From the NCBI GenBank assembly GCA_035635855.1, contig DASQAF010000006.1, positions 1 to 64,000 of the forward strand: a stretch of 64,000 nt of DNA. Direction: 5' to 3'. Of this stretch, positions 1 through 7,074 are shown one piece after another. The notes beneath the pieces are model-generated. The model searched no databases. It saw only the letters and a program-made list of their open reading frames with translations, and was not told the origin of the DNA. The first letter of the stretch is position 1, and the number at the start of each line of letters is the position of its first letter. Position numbers and translations under genes: made by a program. The DNA is from UBA11740 sp035635855 (GTDB lineage: Bacteria > Acidobacteriota > Blastocatellia > Pyrinomonadales > Pyrinomonadaceae).

Positions 1-153
1 GTATCTGACGGCCGTCGCGCGGACAATTTGGTCGGCGTTAAACAGCTCACCCAACCTGAAAGGGTACATGCGAGAGCAGGCCCTGCCGGTAGAGACTGGG
101 AATGAGACTAGGGCGATCAAAATCGCGAGACGAAGGACTAATTGGTTTTTCAT
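1..153 (-). CDS. Partial cassette gene, secreted protein N-terminus
   Basis: Only 51 codons lie in the window; the gene continues past the left edge and so does its attC. ATG at 153-151 is followed by a positively charged start (MKNQLVLR) and a hydrophobic stretch (LAILIALVSF) that reads as a signal peptide, then a segment with one Cys. It begins 27 bp left of an attC, the usual cassette leader length here. The product is unknown. Confidence 0.55.
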   Translation of the reverse strand, partial: MKNQLVLRLAILIALVSFPVSTGRACSRMYPFRLGELFNADQIVRATAVRY

Positions 154-179
154 TTGATACCTTCCTGAGACTGGAAGCA

Positions 180-285
180 ATCCAACGTCTGAGTTGACGC
201 GGCGGCGCGAATTCAATCAAGCATCGCCGGACGAATCAAGTTGAGAAACACGCTCCCGCCGCTCGCGTCCAACGATTTGTTCGGC
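180..285 (-). repeat. attC site 1
   Basis: 106 bp long-type site, cores ATCCAAC and GTTCGGC. It is the attC of the two-gene cassette 295-1257; the GTTCGGC core complements the left core of attC 2. Confidence 0.92.
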
Positions 286-294
286 GCCGCCGCG

Positions 295-696
295 CTATTT
301 CTTTTGCAAAGAACGTCCGGCTACCCAGGGAATCATGAACAGCATGAAATAACCCAGCCAGACTGTTAAAGAGTTAAAGTAGCTGAAACCAGCTTTCAAC
401 AGAAGCACCAATACCAACAAGTCCAGCGCGACGTTCACGACCGAAAACATGATGCCCAGCCTCAGCCCTTCGGCAGCTTTATCGCCCGCCGCCTTCAGAT
501 AACTCTTTGCCAGAAGATAAGTGACAATGAGCCAAATGAACAGAATTGGGAAACTGATTGCAGGATTGCTGGAGACGTAGGGAATTCCCGCGACCGTCTT
601 CAATGCTGGGGTCATAAAGACGATGCTGCCCCAGACGAAGCCGATCGCCCAGAGCAAAACAGCATAGATGACAGCTTTCCCAATCTTGAACGGCAT
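295..696 (-). CDS. Small integral membrane protein (cassette)
   Basis: 133 aa with about four hydrophobic segments (residues ~8-30, 50-70, 80-100, 110-128), so an inner-membrane protein. I chose ATG at 696 over the upstream TTG at 729 because a GAGAAAGGA ribosome site sits 8 bases before it. The segment GLRLG before the third hydrophobic stretch resembles GLRFG in the cassette protein at 13021-13458, suggesting a shared small membrane protein family; that link is weak. It follows the 730-1257 gene without an intervening attC, so both travel in one cassette. Function unknown. Confidence 0.75.
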   Translation of the reverse strand: MPFKIGKAVIYAVLLWAIGFVWGSIVFMTPALKTVAGIPYVSSNPAISFPILFIWLIVTYLLAKSYLKAAGDKAAEGLRLGIMFSVVNVALDLLVLVLLLKAGFSYFNSLTVWLGYFMLFMIPWVAGRSLQKK

Positions 697-729
697 GTCA
701 GTATCCTTTCTCTCAAGTGTGAGACGCAA

Positions 730-1257
730 TCAATTCATTCTCGGCAATTTGTTCATCGCCTTTCGGATATTACGAATTCGCGCTTTCACTGAGGCCGCTT
801 TGTCTGTCTCTCCGCGTTCTATCTGTCCGCTCGCATAATCAATGTATTCGTTGTGTTGCCTGGCTAGCTCATAAAATCCATTGTACGACCATGCCCTCAA
901 GAATTTGTTCTCATCATACAGATTTCGTTCCAGAAACCAGATGAGGCTGCTTTCACTTTCCTTCGGTATCATTAAGTACGGCAACATCTGACAAACGTGA
1001 AGCTTTGATAGCCAATGCGTCAGCTCTGAGAGTGATCCAAAGAGCGCGATCAGGTGTGCTTGTTTGAACTGGACATGATTCTCAGCCAATCTCTTGAGCA
1101 ACCATGTCACCCCAGTCTGAATGTTCGGTTCTTGATCGACAACCAGAAGCACCAGACCTTCGATTAACAAATTCGTTGGGTGATGTCTCGACAACATTCG
1201 CTCGAGGACATCTGTGTGCTTTCCATCGAACGATTCTAGCTCCTCTCTTATCGACAT
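730..1257 (-). CDS. Hypothetical protein, helical HEAT-like (cassette)
   Basis: 175 aa, soluble, predicted largely helical by eye, with leucine-rich stretches such as GLVLLVVDQEP and a C-terminal segment (LRAWSYNGFYELARQ) like HEAT or ARM repeats. ATG at 1257 lies 45 bp left of attC 2; no strong ribosome site is seen. Its stop at 730-732 directly abuts the upstream region of the 295-696 gene and there is no attC between them, so this is a two-gene cassette likely translated from one message. Function not recognised. Confidence 0.72.
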   Translation of the reverse strand: MSIREELESFDGKHTDVLERMLSRHHPTNLLIEGLVLLVVDQEPNIQTGVTWLLKRLAENHVQFKQAHLIALFGSLSELTHWLSKLHVCQMLPYLMIPKESESSLIWFLERNLYDENKFLRAWSYNGFYELARQHNEYIDYASGQIERGETDKAASVKARIRNIRKAMNKLPRMN

Positions 1258-1301
1258 CTTTCACGACTTGTCTTCAGAATGACGCTTTGCGGTTATCGTA
1301 C

Positions 1302-1407
1302 GCCGAACGGTTGAGTTGACCGGGCGCGGCGACTACATTCAACCTTCGCCGGACCAAACAAGTTGAGAAAGAGGCTACCCGCGCTCCGGTCCAACGATTT
1401 GTTCGAC
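1302..1407 (-). repeat. attC site 2 (variant stem)
   Basis: 106 bp, cores GCCGAAC and GTTCGAC. The outer stem is a covarying variant: gaccgggcgcgg on the left pairs with ccgcgctccggtc on the right, in place of gacgcggcggcg / cgccgctcgcgtc. Belongs to the 1423-1857 cassette. Confidence 0.9.
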
Positions 1408-1422
1408 ATTGTGCATAAGCAT

Positions 1423-1857
1423 TCAAGGGACGGTCACGGGAATTGTTTTATAACTTTCGAGACAGGTCACCACAAACTTGTAGCGATACGCGCCCATGTG
1501 CCCGTACCCTCCGCCGCCCTCCAATTTACCGACAACCACGACATCAGCTTTATTATCGAACCCTTGCGTCATTTTTTTAAGATTAGGTTTCGACGCGGAA
1601 CAGAGTTCGTCGTCTGCAACGAATTCAACCCACGCTTTGGGTTGGTCGAGGCACTCTCGATCAGAGAGATAACTCCATTCGAAACCATGAGTCCAAGTGG
1701 CCCGAACGCGAACCGGTTGGCCAGCCGGATACTGATCAGTTTTTCGGAAGAGGTCGCAATATGAAACCGGTTCGGCGGGTTTCTGTTGACTGCGATCGCT
1801 CTGCGAGCATGGTGAAATCAGCGTCAATAGAATTAAGAGTATGCTTGGTTTCATCAT
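1423..1857 (-). CDS. Putative lipoprotein, hypothetical (cassette)
   Basis: 144 aa. The N-terminus MMKPSILLILLTLISPCSQS is a lipoprotein-type signal with a lipobox-like LISPC, so the mature protein is probably lipid-anchored at Cys17. The body has several Cys and a Gly run (KLEGGGGYGH) and no motif I recognise. Two adjacent ATGs (1857, 1854) could serve. The gene lies between attC 2 and attC 3 with complementary cores GTTCGAC/GTCGAAC, so it is an intact cassette. Confidence 0.75.
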   Translation of the reverse strand: MMKPSILLILLTLISPCSQSDRSQQKPAEPVSYCDLFRKTDQYPAGQPVRVRATWTHGFEWSYLSDRECLDQPKAWVEFVADDELCSASKPNLKKMTQGFDNKADVVVVGKLEGGGGYGHMGAYRYKFVVTCLESYKTIPVTVP

Positions 1858-1868
1858 TCAATCACGAT

Positions 1869-1974
1869 GTCGAACGGTTGAGTTGACGCGGCGGCGCGAA
1901 TCAAAGCACCCTCCGCCGCACCAAGCTAGTTAAGAAACACGCCCCCGCCGCTCGCGTCCAACGATTTGTTGGGC
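1869..1974 (-). repeat. attC site 3
   Basis: 106 bp long-type, cores GTCGAAC and GTTGGGC. The GTTGGGC core does not complement the left core of attC 4 (GCCGAAC), the only mismatch in the array. Confidence 0.92.
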
Positions 1975-1980
1975 GCAGCC

Positions 1981-2460
1981 TCAGGTACCGGGGCGCCGTC
2001 GGTTCCGAATAACGTGAACAAGCGACCATACCCCGAAAATGACCATTGCGTAATAGGGAATATTTAAGAAGAACCCAACCGCCCAACAGTACAGACCTTC
2101 ATCGGATTTGGGAAGGGACGGCGGCAGACTCGCGAACCGGCAATAAATCACGCCCGGCAGGTTCATGATGCCAATAAGAACGAGAAGGAAAAAGGACGGT
2201 TGGCTGCCAACATTCTTGGAATAAGACAAAACACCAGCCAGGGTGGCGGGCAGAACAAACGTCAGGATTGCGCCCGAGGCGAGAGAGACCCCGACTCGGA
2301 CCCAAATCTGTTTGGCGCGGGATGTTTTCTCCCGATTGTATTCCTCGAACATGTGCTGAAAAAAGAATGGCAGCCGAGGAGGAAACTCACGGTATCCAGA
2401 TGCTTCGATAAGCTGGAGTTCATCTGGGCCCACTGGTCTGTATAGCGTAACGGTATTCAT
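1981..2460 (-). CDS. Probable chimeric cassette protein: ADP-ribosylation-type N-terminus fused to membrane protein
   Basis: 159 aa. Residues 1-31 (VTLYRPVGPDELQLIEASG, then REFPPRLP) match my memory of the start of a widespread soluble family that normally continues EQPIFYPVLNEEYA. Here the text changes after PPRLP into a different protein with hydrophobic segments at ~53-75, 85-105 and 125-145 and an arginine-rich tail. The cassette's two 7-bp cores also disagree (GTTGGGC against GTTCGGC when complemented). Both facts suggest that the 5' end came from another cassette. ATG at 2460 is adjacent to attC 4. Whether the product is functional is unknown. Confidence 0.65.
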   Translation of the reverse strand: MNTVTLYRPVGPDELQLIEASGYREFPPRLPFFFQHMFEEYNREKTSRAKQIWVRVGVSLASGAILTFVLPATLAGVLSYSKNVGSQPSFFLLVLIGIMNLPGVIYCRFASLPPSLPKSDEGLYCWAVGFFLNIPYYAMVIFGVWSLVHVIRNRRRPGT

Positions 2461-2463
2461 GAC

Positions 2464-2571
2464 GCCGAACGGTTGAGTTCAGGTGGCGCGGGCGGTGACA
2501 CACAACCCGCGCCGGACCAAACTAGTTGAGAAGCACGCTATCCCGCGCTCACCTGCAACGATTTGTTGGGC
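2464..2571 (-). repeat. attC site 4 (variant stem)
   Basis: 108 bp, cores GCCGAAC and GTTGGGC. The stem differs from all others: tcaggtggcgcggg pairs with cccgcgctcacctg, preserving structure but not sequence. Belongs to the 2580-2909 cassette. Confidence 0.9.
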
Positions 2572-2579
2572 GGCGACAA

Positions 2580-2909
2580 TCACGCACGCGCGAACCAAGT
2601 TTTGCTTCCGCCGTAATCAAGAATCAAGTTACCGTCGGCGTCAAATAAGAACAACGTGGTCTCTTCCTGTGGAAGAGAGGCCTGATTGGTGACTAAATGA
2701 TTCCCCGCAACTTTGTAAGCCAGATTCATGATTTGATCAGAGTCTTCTTGGTGGATGACGTAAACAAGCTTTCCGTCATCGGTAAATGTCATCGTTACGC
2801 CGTTGCCCACATCCATTTCGCCCTCAGACTTGAGTAAGTGCCAAGTGCCCCAGAATTGTTTGGCCGAGTCGTTGGCGTTGTTTCGTTTTAGGAAGTCGAG
2901 GAATCCCAT
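2580..2909 (-). CDS. Hypothetical small beta-rich protein, lipocalin-like (cassette)
   Basis: 109 aa, soluble, no signal peptide. It starts with a short amphipathic helix (MGFLDFLKR) followed by a GTWHLLKSEG strand and a succession of short strands (GVTMTFTDDGKLVYVI, TTLFLFDADGNLILDYGG) that looks like a lipocalin-like calycin barrel used to bind small ligands. This is inference from pattern only. ATG at 2909 lies 27 bp from attC 5. Confidence 0.7.
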   Translation of the reverse strand: MGFLDFLKRNNANDSAKQFWGTWHLLKSEGEMDVGNGVTMTFTDDGKLVYVIHQEDSDQIMNLAYKVAGNHLVTNQASLPQEETTLFLFDADGNLILDYGGSKTWFARA

Positions 2910-2935
2910 GTTTAATACCGATCGAGGTTCAAGCC

Positions 2936-3041
2936 GCCCAACGGTTGAGTTGACGCGGCGGCGCGATTCAAAGCAGCCTTCGCCGCATCAAATTAGTTAC
3001 GAAACACGCTCCCGCCGCTCGCGTCCAACGATTTGTTATGT
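2936..3041 (-). repeat. attC site 5
   Basis: 106 bp long-type, cores GCCCAAC and GTTATGT. The stop codon of the 3036-3482 gene falls inside the right core. Confidence 0.92.
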
Positions 3042-3482
3042 GGCGGCCAGTGAGCGAACACCCTTTCGTACATAAAGAACAAACAACGCAAATGTCGGCG
3101 CAGACGCAAGAAAGATCACGCCGTGCGTCAGTGAGCTGAACTCTTCGTTGGCATCGCCTAGATAAGATGATTCCGGGTCAGCAGAGTCATACACAATTGG
3201 GACTGTTTCGCCCGTAGCCACGATTTCACTCTTGCGATTAATACTGCTTGCGGTGCCCACACCAGAGTACCATTGCTGGTTTACTTCGTAAGTGTAATAA
3301 ACAGCGTTGTGATTATTTGGTTCGGTGGCAGTGACGCGCGCGTTAGCGTGAACGCCACGTCTGGTTAGGTGGTAGAACTTTGCCAAATTCAAGATTCTCG
3401 CACCGGCAATTGCGAATGCGGCTGTACTGACGAGCCAAAGCGCCAGCAATAGAGATTTGTTCTTCAGCAGGAAGAGCCACAT
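3036..3482 (-). CDS. DUF3592-type membrane protein (cassette)
   Basis: 148 aa: N-terminal membrane segment (~10-30), a periplasmic or extracytoplasmic beta domain with the pattern ARVTATE...YYTYEVNQQWYSG and VPIVYDSADPESSYLGD, and a C-terminal membrane segment (~118-138). That order and the V-Y-D-P-x-x-P/S signature are those of DUF3592 proteins, whose role is unknown. Both ends of the gene sit in recombination cores: the start ATG lies in the core of attC 6 (GTTATGT read on the minus strand) and the TAA stop in the core of attC 5, so the cassette carries no leader at all and no own ribosome site. Confidence 0.82.
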   Translation of the reverse strand: MWLFLLKNKSLLLALWLVSTAAFAIAGARILNLAKFYHLTRRGVHANARVTATEPNNHNAVYYTYEVNQQWYSGVGTASSINRKSEIVATGETVPIVYDSADPESSYLGDANEEFSSLTHGVIFLASAPTFALFVLYVRKGVRSLAAT

Positions 3483-3584
3483 AACGGTTGAGTTGACGCG
3501 GCGGCGCGAATCAAAGCACCCTGCGCCGCACCAAGTTAGTTACGAAACACGCTTTCGCCGCTCGCGTCCAACGATTTGTTGTGC
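3479..3584 (-). repeat. attC site 6
   Basis: 106 bp long-type, cores ACATAAC and GTTGTGC. The left core contains the start codon of the 3036-3482 gene. Confidence 0.92.
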
Positions 3585-3594
3585 GCGTCCCGCA

Positions 3595-4029
3595 TCAGCG
3601 ACAAGCCCGGCATTTTATCCGGCATTTGCGTTCCAATGTAACCTGACTGGGTTTCAAATTGAATTCCTGAAACACTGAGGGCCGAGACAACTTGGGTGGC
3701 CAGACCCATACCTCTGTGGTGAACGTGTCCTGATAGCCGCCATCGATCCAAATGACTTGGTGCGGATTCACGTGTCGCCTCCGAACCAGATAGTTTTTAG
3801 CGCGGATGCCGCGTGCTCGAGCTTCGCCAACGCAAGCAATCTTACCGGCATAGATCACAAGATAAATAATGTACCCTCGGTCCTGGCGTAATTGGAGAGC
3901 CGCGTTGTCGAGACGAGCCTTCTCGTCGCTGAAGGGGATGTCGTGCCATTCGTCAAATTTCCGCGCAATGTCAGCACGACCAATGGAAGAGACGATACAG
4001 ACAAAACAGATAATGAGAGCCGCTTTCAT
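3595..4029 (-). CDS. Secreted protein with KFDE/DEKARLDN motif (cassette)
   Basis: 144 aa with an N-terminal signal peptide (MKAALIICFVCIVSSIGRA). The mature part begins DIARKFDEWHDIPFSDEKAR and continues with an alternating strand/helix layout (YIIYLVIYAGK, EARARGIRAKNYLV, VIWIDGGYQ). I recall this pattern (KFDEYG...DEKARLDNFA...YIIVYGG...RAKDYL) as a frequent exported domain in Acidobacteriota with an OmpA-like flavour; the function is not established. ATG at 4029 lies 17 bp from attC 7. Confidence 0.75.
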   Translation of the reverse strand: MKAALIICFVCIVSSIGRADIARKFDEWHDIPFSDEKARLDNAALQLRQDRGYIIYLVIYAGKIACVGEARARGIRAKNYLVRRRHVNPHQVIWIDGGYQDTFTTEVWVWPPKLSRPSVFQEFNLKPSQVTLERKCRIKCRACR

Positions 4030-4045
4030 CGGAGTTAGAAATAGC

Positions 4046-4151
4046 GCACAACGGTTGAGTTGACGCGGCGGCGCGAATCAAAGCACCCTCCGCCGCACCG
4101 AATTAGTTACGAAACACGCTCCCGCCGCTCGCGTCCAACGATTTGTTATCC
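4046..4151 (-). repeat. attC site 7
   Basis: 106 bp long-type, cores GCACAAC and GTTATCC; site of the 4160-4609 cassette. Confidence 0.92.
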
Positions 4152-4159
4152 GGCGTCGG

Positions 4160-4609
4160 TTACAGTGGCACCGCAGCGACGGGGATTTTGTCGAAGTGAT
4201 CCCACGCATTTTCGAATTCAGCGAGTCGCTTCGGGTGGATTCCAGGCAACGTCGGATGCGCGAAGTCCTTGCCGAAGCGATCCGCTTCGTTAACGAGCAC
4301 CGAACCAGGAACGATAAAGTATCGAACAGGTTCACCCGGTTTGTTAAGCAATACGAAGACGTAAATATGTGCCGGATGGATTCGATTGCGATTGATTAGA
4401 AAATAGTTTGTCTTGCGAAGCGTTTTCACCTGCACAGGAAAAGTGTGATCGATCTTCGGGTTGTGTGCGAGTAAGTCAATAGCCTTTGCATTACCGAAGG
4501 TGACGGATGTTTGAAGGTCGCGTTTCAGTAGTTCAGCGGCGACAAAGAACTCGCCGGCGAGTCCGGAGATTTGTCCATCAGCCCGAACCTTTGGGTTTGT
4601 CGTCGCCAT
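4160..4609 (-). CDS. PD-(D/E)XK-like protein (cassette)
   Basis: 149 aa, cytoplasmic. The segment SGLAGEFFVAAELLKR, then VTFGNAKAIDLLAHN and FPVQVKTLRK reproduce the restriction-endonuclease-like core: a helix with Glu, then an Asp (AIDLLA) and a QVKT strand with the catalytic-type Lys. This fits DUF4365-like or related small nuclease-fold proteins. Activity and target are unknown. A nuclease-fold cassette could serve in defence or be a stand-alone fragment. ATG at 4609. Confidence 0.78.
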   Translation of the reverse strand: MATTNPKVRADGQISGLAGEFFVAAELLKRDLQTSVTFGNAKAIDLLAHNPKIDHTFPVQVKTLRKTNYFLINRNRIHPAHIYVFVLLNKPGEPVRYFIVPGSVLVNEADRFGKDFAHPTLPGIHPKRLAEFENAWDHFDKIPVAAVPL

Positions 4610-4623
4610 AGTTTAGGTCAGCC

Positions 4624-4729
4624 GGATAACGGTTGAGTTGACGCGGCGGCGCGAATCAAAGCAACCTCCGCCGCATCAAGCAAGCTAAGAAACACGCTCC
4701 CGCCGCTCGCGTCCAACGATTTGTTATAC
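4624..4729 (-). repeat. attC site 8
   Basis: 106 bp long-type, cores GGATAAC and GTTATAC; the 3' end of the 4724-5167 gene runs into the right core. Confidence 0.92.
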
Positions 4730-5167
4730 CTCGCACTCGATTACTAAGAGTTTCTTTTCATCGATACGATCAACCGTTGGTACAGTTGGCGTGATAACCT
4801 CGACATTGTTGTCTGCGCCAAAAATTGCGTAGTGGTAAAACGGACCCAAATGACCACCAGCAACGAAGTGTACCCCGTTTTCATAGGCCTTCAACCAATC
4901 CGATTCAAGGTATTGATAGGCTGATAGCCCCGGTTCGTCAAACACCTTGGCGTCAGGATGCAGCTCGGGGTGAAACGCTTCCTCCATGCATGTGAAAGCA
5001 ATTACATCACCGAAGTTCACAAGATATTTTGGATAGGTATCGAGACCGTCAGGTGCGACTACAGCCGTTAGCGAATCAGTTCGATTGGGCCGAGGAGAGA
5101 CAAGCAAACCGACAGATGGATACCGCTTGTCGGTGAAGGGCGTTTCCCAGCGAATTAGTTTGGACAT
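4724..5167 (-). CDS. Hypothetical protein (cassette)
   Basis: 147 aa, soluble, acidic, without signal or membrane segments. It contains strands near the N-terminus (YPSVGLLVSPRPN), a Glu/His-rich centre (CMEEAFHPELHPDAKVFDEP) and a Gly-His segment (FVAGGHLGPFYHY). I do not recognise the family; its size and acidity recall immunity-type proteins, but nothing proves that. Its stop overlaps the core of attC 8 by a few bases. Confidence 0.7.
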   Translation of the reverse strand: MSKLIRWETPFTDKRYPSVGLLVSPRPNRTDSLTAVVAPDGLDTYPKYLVNFGDVIAFTCMEEAFHPELHPDAKVFDEPGLSAYQYLESDWLKAYENGVHFVAGGHLGPFYHYAIFGADNNVEVITPTVPTVDRIDEKKLLVIECEV

Positions 5168-5177
5168 AGAACAAGAG

Positions 5178-5277
5178 GTATAACGGTCGAGTTGACGCGG
5201 CGGCCGACAACGACGTTAAGAACAAGTTGTCGATAACAAGCCCGCTGACTCCGCTCGCGTCCAACGATTTGTTATGC
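5178..5277 (-). repeat. attC site 9 (short type)
   Basis: 100 bp, cores GTATAAC and GTTATGC. The inner part is the short type with GACAAC and GTTGTC arms, although the outer R boxes match the long type. Confidence 0.9.
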
Positions 5278-5664
5278 ATCAGCCGTTCGCGTTTGCCCCA
5301 AGAGTTTGCAAAGGACCGCACCCACAGATCCAAACACAAAGGCCAACGTTATGACGATGAAAACTGTGAGTAGCAGCAACACAGACCCAAATGATTGAAC
5401 AGGATTCTGGAGAAATGGTCCGATCATTCGAGAAACAAACCAACCAATTGTGGAATCGGAAAAGCCAGCAAGAGTCGCGAGAAGCATCCCGTACACAAAG
5501 CCACGCCGATGCGCGCCCCAGTATCCAACGACCACATAAATGAGAAAAGACACCCACATCAATCTTGTGTATTCGAACTGCAGCATCCGGGAGAGAAAAG
5601 AGGCGACCGCATCAAACGCTGCGACACCGAAGACAGTGACTATGATCTTGGTTTTGAATGACAT
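5272..5664 (-). CDS. Integral membrane protein, hypothetical (cassette)
   Basis: 130 aa with four hydrophobic segments (about residues 6-25, 34-52, 58-78, 92-118). A short polar tail (GQTRTADA) ends inside the core of attC 9. ATG at 5664 lies 17 bp from attC 10. No family recognised. Confidence 0.72.
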   Translation of the reverse strand: MSFKTKIIVTVFGVAAFDAVASFLSRMLQFEYTRLMWVSFLIYVVVGYWGAHRRGFVYGMLLATLAGFSDSTIGWFVSRMIGPFLQNPVQSFGSVLLLLTVFIVITLAFVFGSVGAVLCKLLGQTRTADA

Positions 5665-5680
5665 TCAATTTAGTTCTGAT

Positions 5681-5780
5681 GCATAACGGTTGAGTTGACG
5701 CGGCGGGAGACAACGGCGTTACGGGCAAGTTGTCGCTAAGAGACGATCTAATTCCGCTCGCGTCCAACGATTTGTTATGT
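5681..5780 (-). repeat. attC site 10 (short type)
   Basis: 100 bp short-type site, cores GCATAAC and GTTATGT; belongs to the 5798-6085 cassette. Confidence 0.9.
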
Positions 5781-5797
5781 TTCGCCGTGGCACTCAA

Positions 5798-6085
5798 TCA
5801 ACCTTTGTTGACCGAGTCCATCCGACGGTCGAGCTTCTCCGCTGTGTATGCACCTTCATTCTTCCACCACTCAACAAGAGCAGCGAACGGAGCAACGACC
5901 AACACAAAAATAAACGTAAGAAGCATGTAAAGAAAACTGATATTAAGCAAGAAGTACATCAGTGGCAGGCCGACCGCCAAAGGAAGTGCCCATTGTATGG
6001 TCATGTCGGCGATAAAGCGCAGTTTGCCCTTCGCTCTTATTCGCTCCCACGATTGCAGGCGTTGTTGTCGATGCGAAAGAAACAT
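5798..6085 (-). CDS. Small membrane protein (cassette)
   Basis: 95 aa with two hydrophobic segments (about 30-50 and 52-72) and charged ends (MFLSHRQQRLQSWERIRAK; LDRRMDSVNKG). The ATG at 6085-6083 lies within the core of attC 11, as for the 3036-3482 gene, so initiation must rely on the neighbouring attC sequence or be leaderless. Function unknown. Confidence 0.65.
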   Translation of the reverse strand: MFLSHRQQRLQSWERIRAKGKLRFIADMTIQWALPLAVGLPLMYFLLNISFLYMLLTFIFVLVVAPFAALVEWWKNEGAYTAEKLDRRMDSVNKG

Positions 6086-6187
6086 AACGGTTGAGTTGAC
6101 GCGGCGGCGCGAACCGAAGCACCCTTCGCCGCACCAAGCTAGTTGAGAAACACGCTCCCGCCGCTCGCGTCCAACGATTTGTTCGGC
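6082..6187 (-). repeat. attC site 11
   Basis: 106 bp long-type, cores ACATAAC and GTTCGGC; left core contains the start codon of the 5798-6085 gene. Confidence 0.92.
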
Positions 6188-6192
6188 GGCAT

Positions 6193-6519
6193 CTATGATG
6201 AAGCGGAATAAGTCTCGACGACTTCATAGGTGCCGGGTTCGAACTTCGCAATGGTGAGCGCCTCCTGTAAGTACGGCAGAGGCGCTGGATTCTGACGCAT
6301 AGCTTCATAATCCTCGATACTGCGCCATTGAGCGTACATTACGACTTTGGTGCCATCGAGGCCGCGATGTAAGTTCGCGGAAATGAAGCCCGGCGCGTGG
6401 CGCACAGCCGTGTCGGTCGCGCGAGCGAGCAAGTCAAGAAGTTGTTGTTGATTCGCGGGCTCAACTGTAAAAATATTAATGAACGTTACCAGCTTATTGC
6501 TCTTAGAAATTATGGTCAT
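6193..6519 (-). CDS. Antibiotic biosynthesis monooxygenase (ABM) family protein (cassette)
   Basis: 108 aa. The sequence VTFINIFTVEPANQQQLLDL, then APGFISANLHRGLDGTKVVM and YAQWRSIEDYEAM is the ABM ferredoxin-like dimeric fold: strand, helix, the F-x-S-x-x-L-H-R strand and the W-x-S hairpin. Family members are cofactor-free monooxygenases or related small enzymes acting on quinones and other aromatics. The substrate cannot be read from sequence. ATG at 6519, 17 bp from attC 12. Confidence 0.85.
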   Translation of the reverse strand: MTIISKSNKLVTFINIFTVEPANQQQLLDLLARATDTAVRHAPGFISANLHRGLDGTKVVMYAQWRSIEDYEAMRQNPAPLPYLQEALTIAKFEPGTYEVVETYSASS

Positions 6520-6535
6520 AAAAATCCGGTATGAC

Positions 6536-6635
6536 GCCGAACGATTGAGTTGACGCGGCGGGAGACAACCAGGTCACGGACAACTTGTCAATGACAGACT
6601 ACGTGATACCGCTCGCGTCCAACGATTTGTTCGGG
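6536..6635 (-). repeat. attC site 12 (short type)
   Basis: 100 bp short-type, cores GCCGAAC and GTTCGGG; attC of the ORF-less cassette to its right. Confidence 0.9.
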
Positions 6636-6936
6636 GCCGTTCAACCGGGAGACAACGCGCAGCGCATTCAAGCCGCACATCATTCAAGCACCCATCACAA
6701 CCTCATGAGCGGCGCGGCCACACGCTCGCAACAGATTCAAGTCTGCGGCTTAACGCGCCGGCCTGATTGCCACATCATCCCACCTCAAAAGCCACGCAGA
6801 GCGATTCAACCCACCGAGCAATCAACGCTCGCTTCCATCACAGGGAACTAATACACCCAACCCTCACCAGCGACAACTGTTTTTCCATGAGAAGCAGGAG
6901 TCATTCAGTCGAGTGAATTTCTTTTGCATTCAAGGC
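6636..6936. other. Cassette without a credible ORF
   Basis: About 300 bp between attC 12 and attC 13. The flanking cores GTTCGGG and CCCGAAC are perfect complements, so this is a bona fide cassette. On the cassette strand only frames of 13-16 codons start with ATG. A plus-strand frame runs from within attC 12 (6585) to 6851 but begins in the recombination site and has the low-complexity composition of a chance frame. The octamer ATTCAAGC or close variants recur (6667, 6681, 6735, 6808, 6928 regions). It may carry a regulatory RNA, a promoter, or a decayed gene. Confidence 0.6.
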
Positions 6937-7042
6937 CCCGAACGGTTGAGTTGACGCGGCGGCGCGAATTCAATCAAGCATCGCCGGATGAATCAAGTTG
7001 AGAAACACGCTCCCGCCGCTCGCGTCCAACGATTTGTTGGGG
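6937..7042 (-). repeat. attC site 13
   Basis: 106 bp long-type, cores CCCGAAC and GTTGGGG; belongs to the 7075-7539 lipoprotein cassette. Confidence 0.92.
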
Positions 7043-7074
7043 CGCGTCGGTAAATGGACCCGCCTACACCAGTA

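Noticed and set aside
5076..5339. Minus-strand ORFs containing NKSLDASG (also near 3536, 5612, 8974, 10862)
   Set aside because: They are the attC sequence read in one open frame, joined to out-of-frame cassette sequence.
6585..6851. Plus-strand ORF of 88 aa over the ORF-less cassette
   Set aside because: Starts inside attC 12, has chance composition and no ribosome site; the cassette strand is minus.
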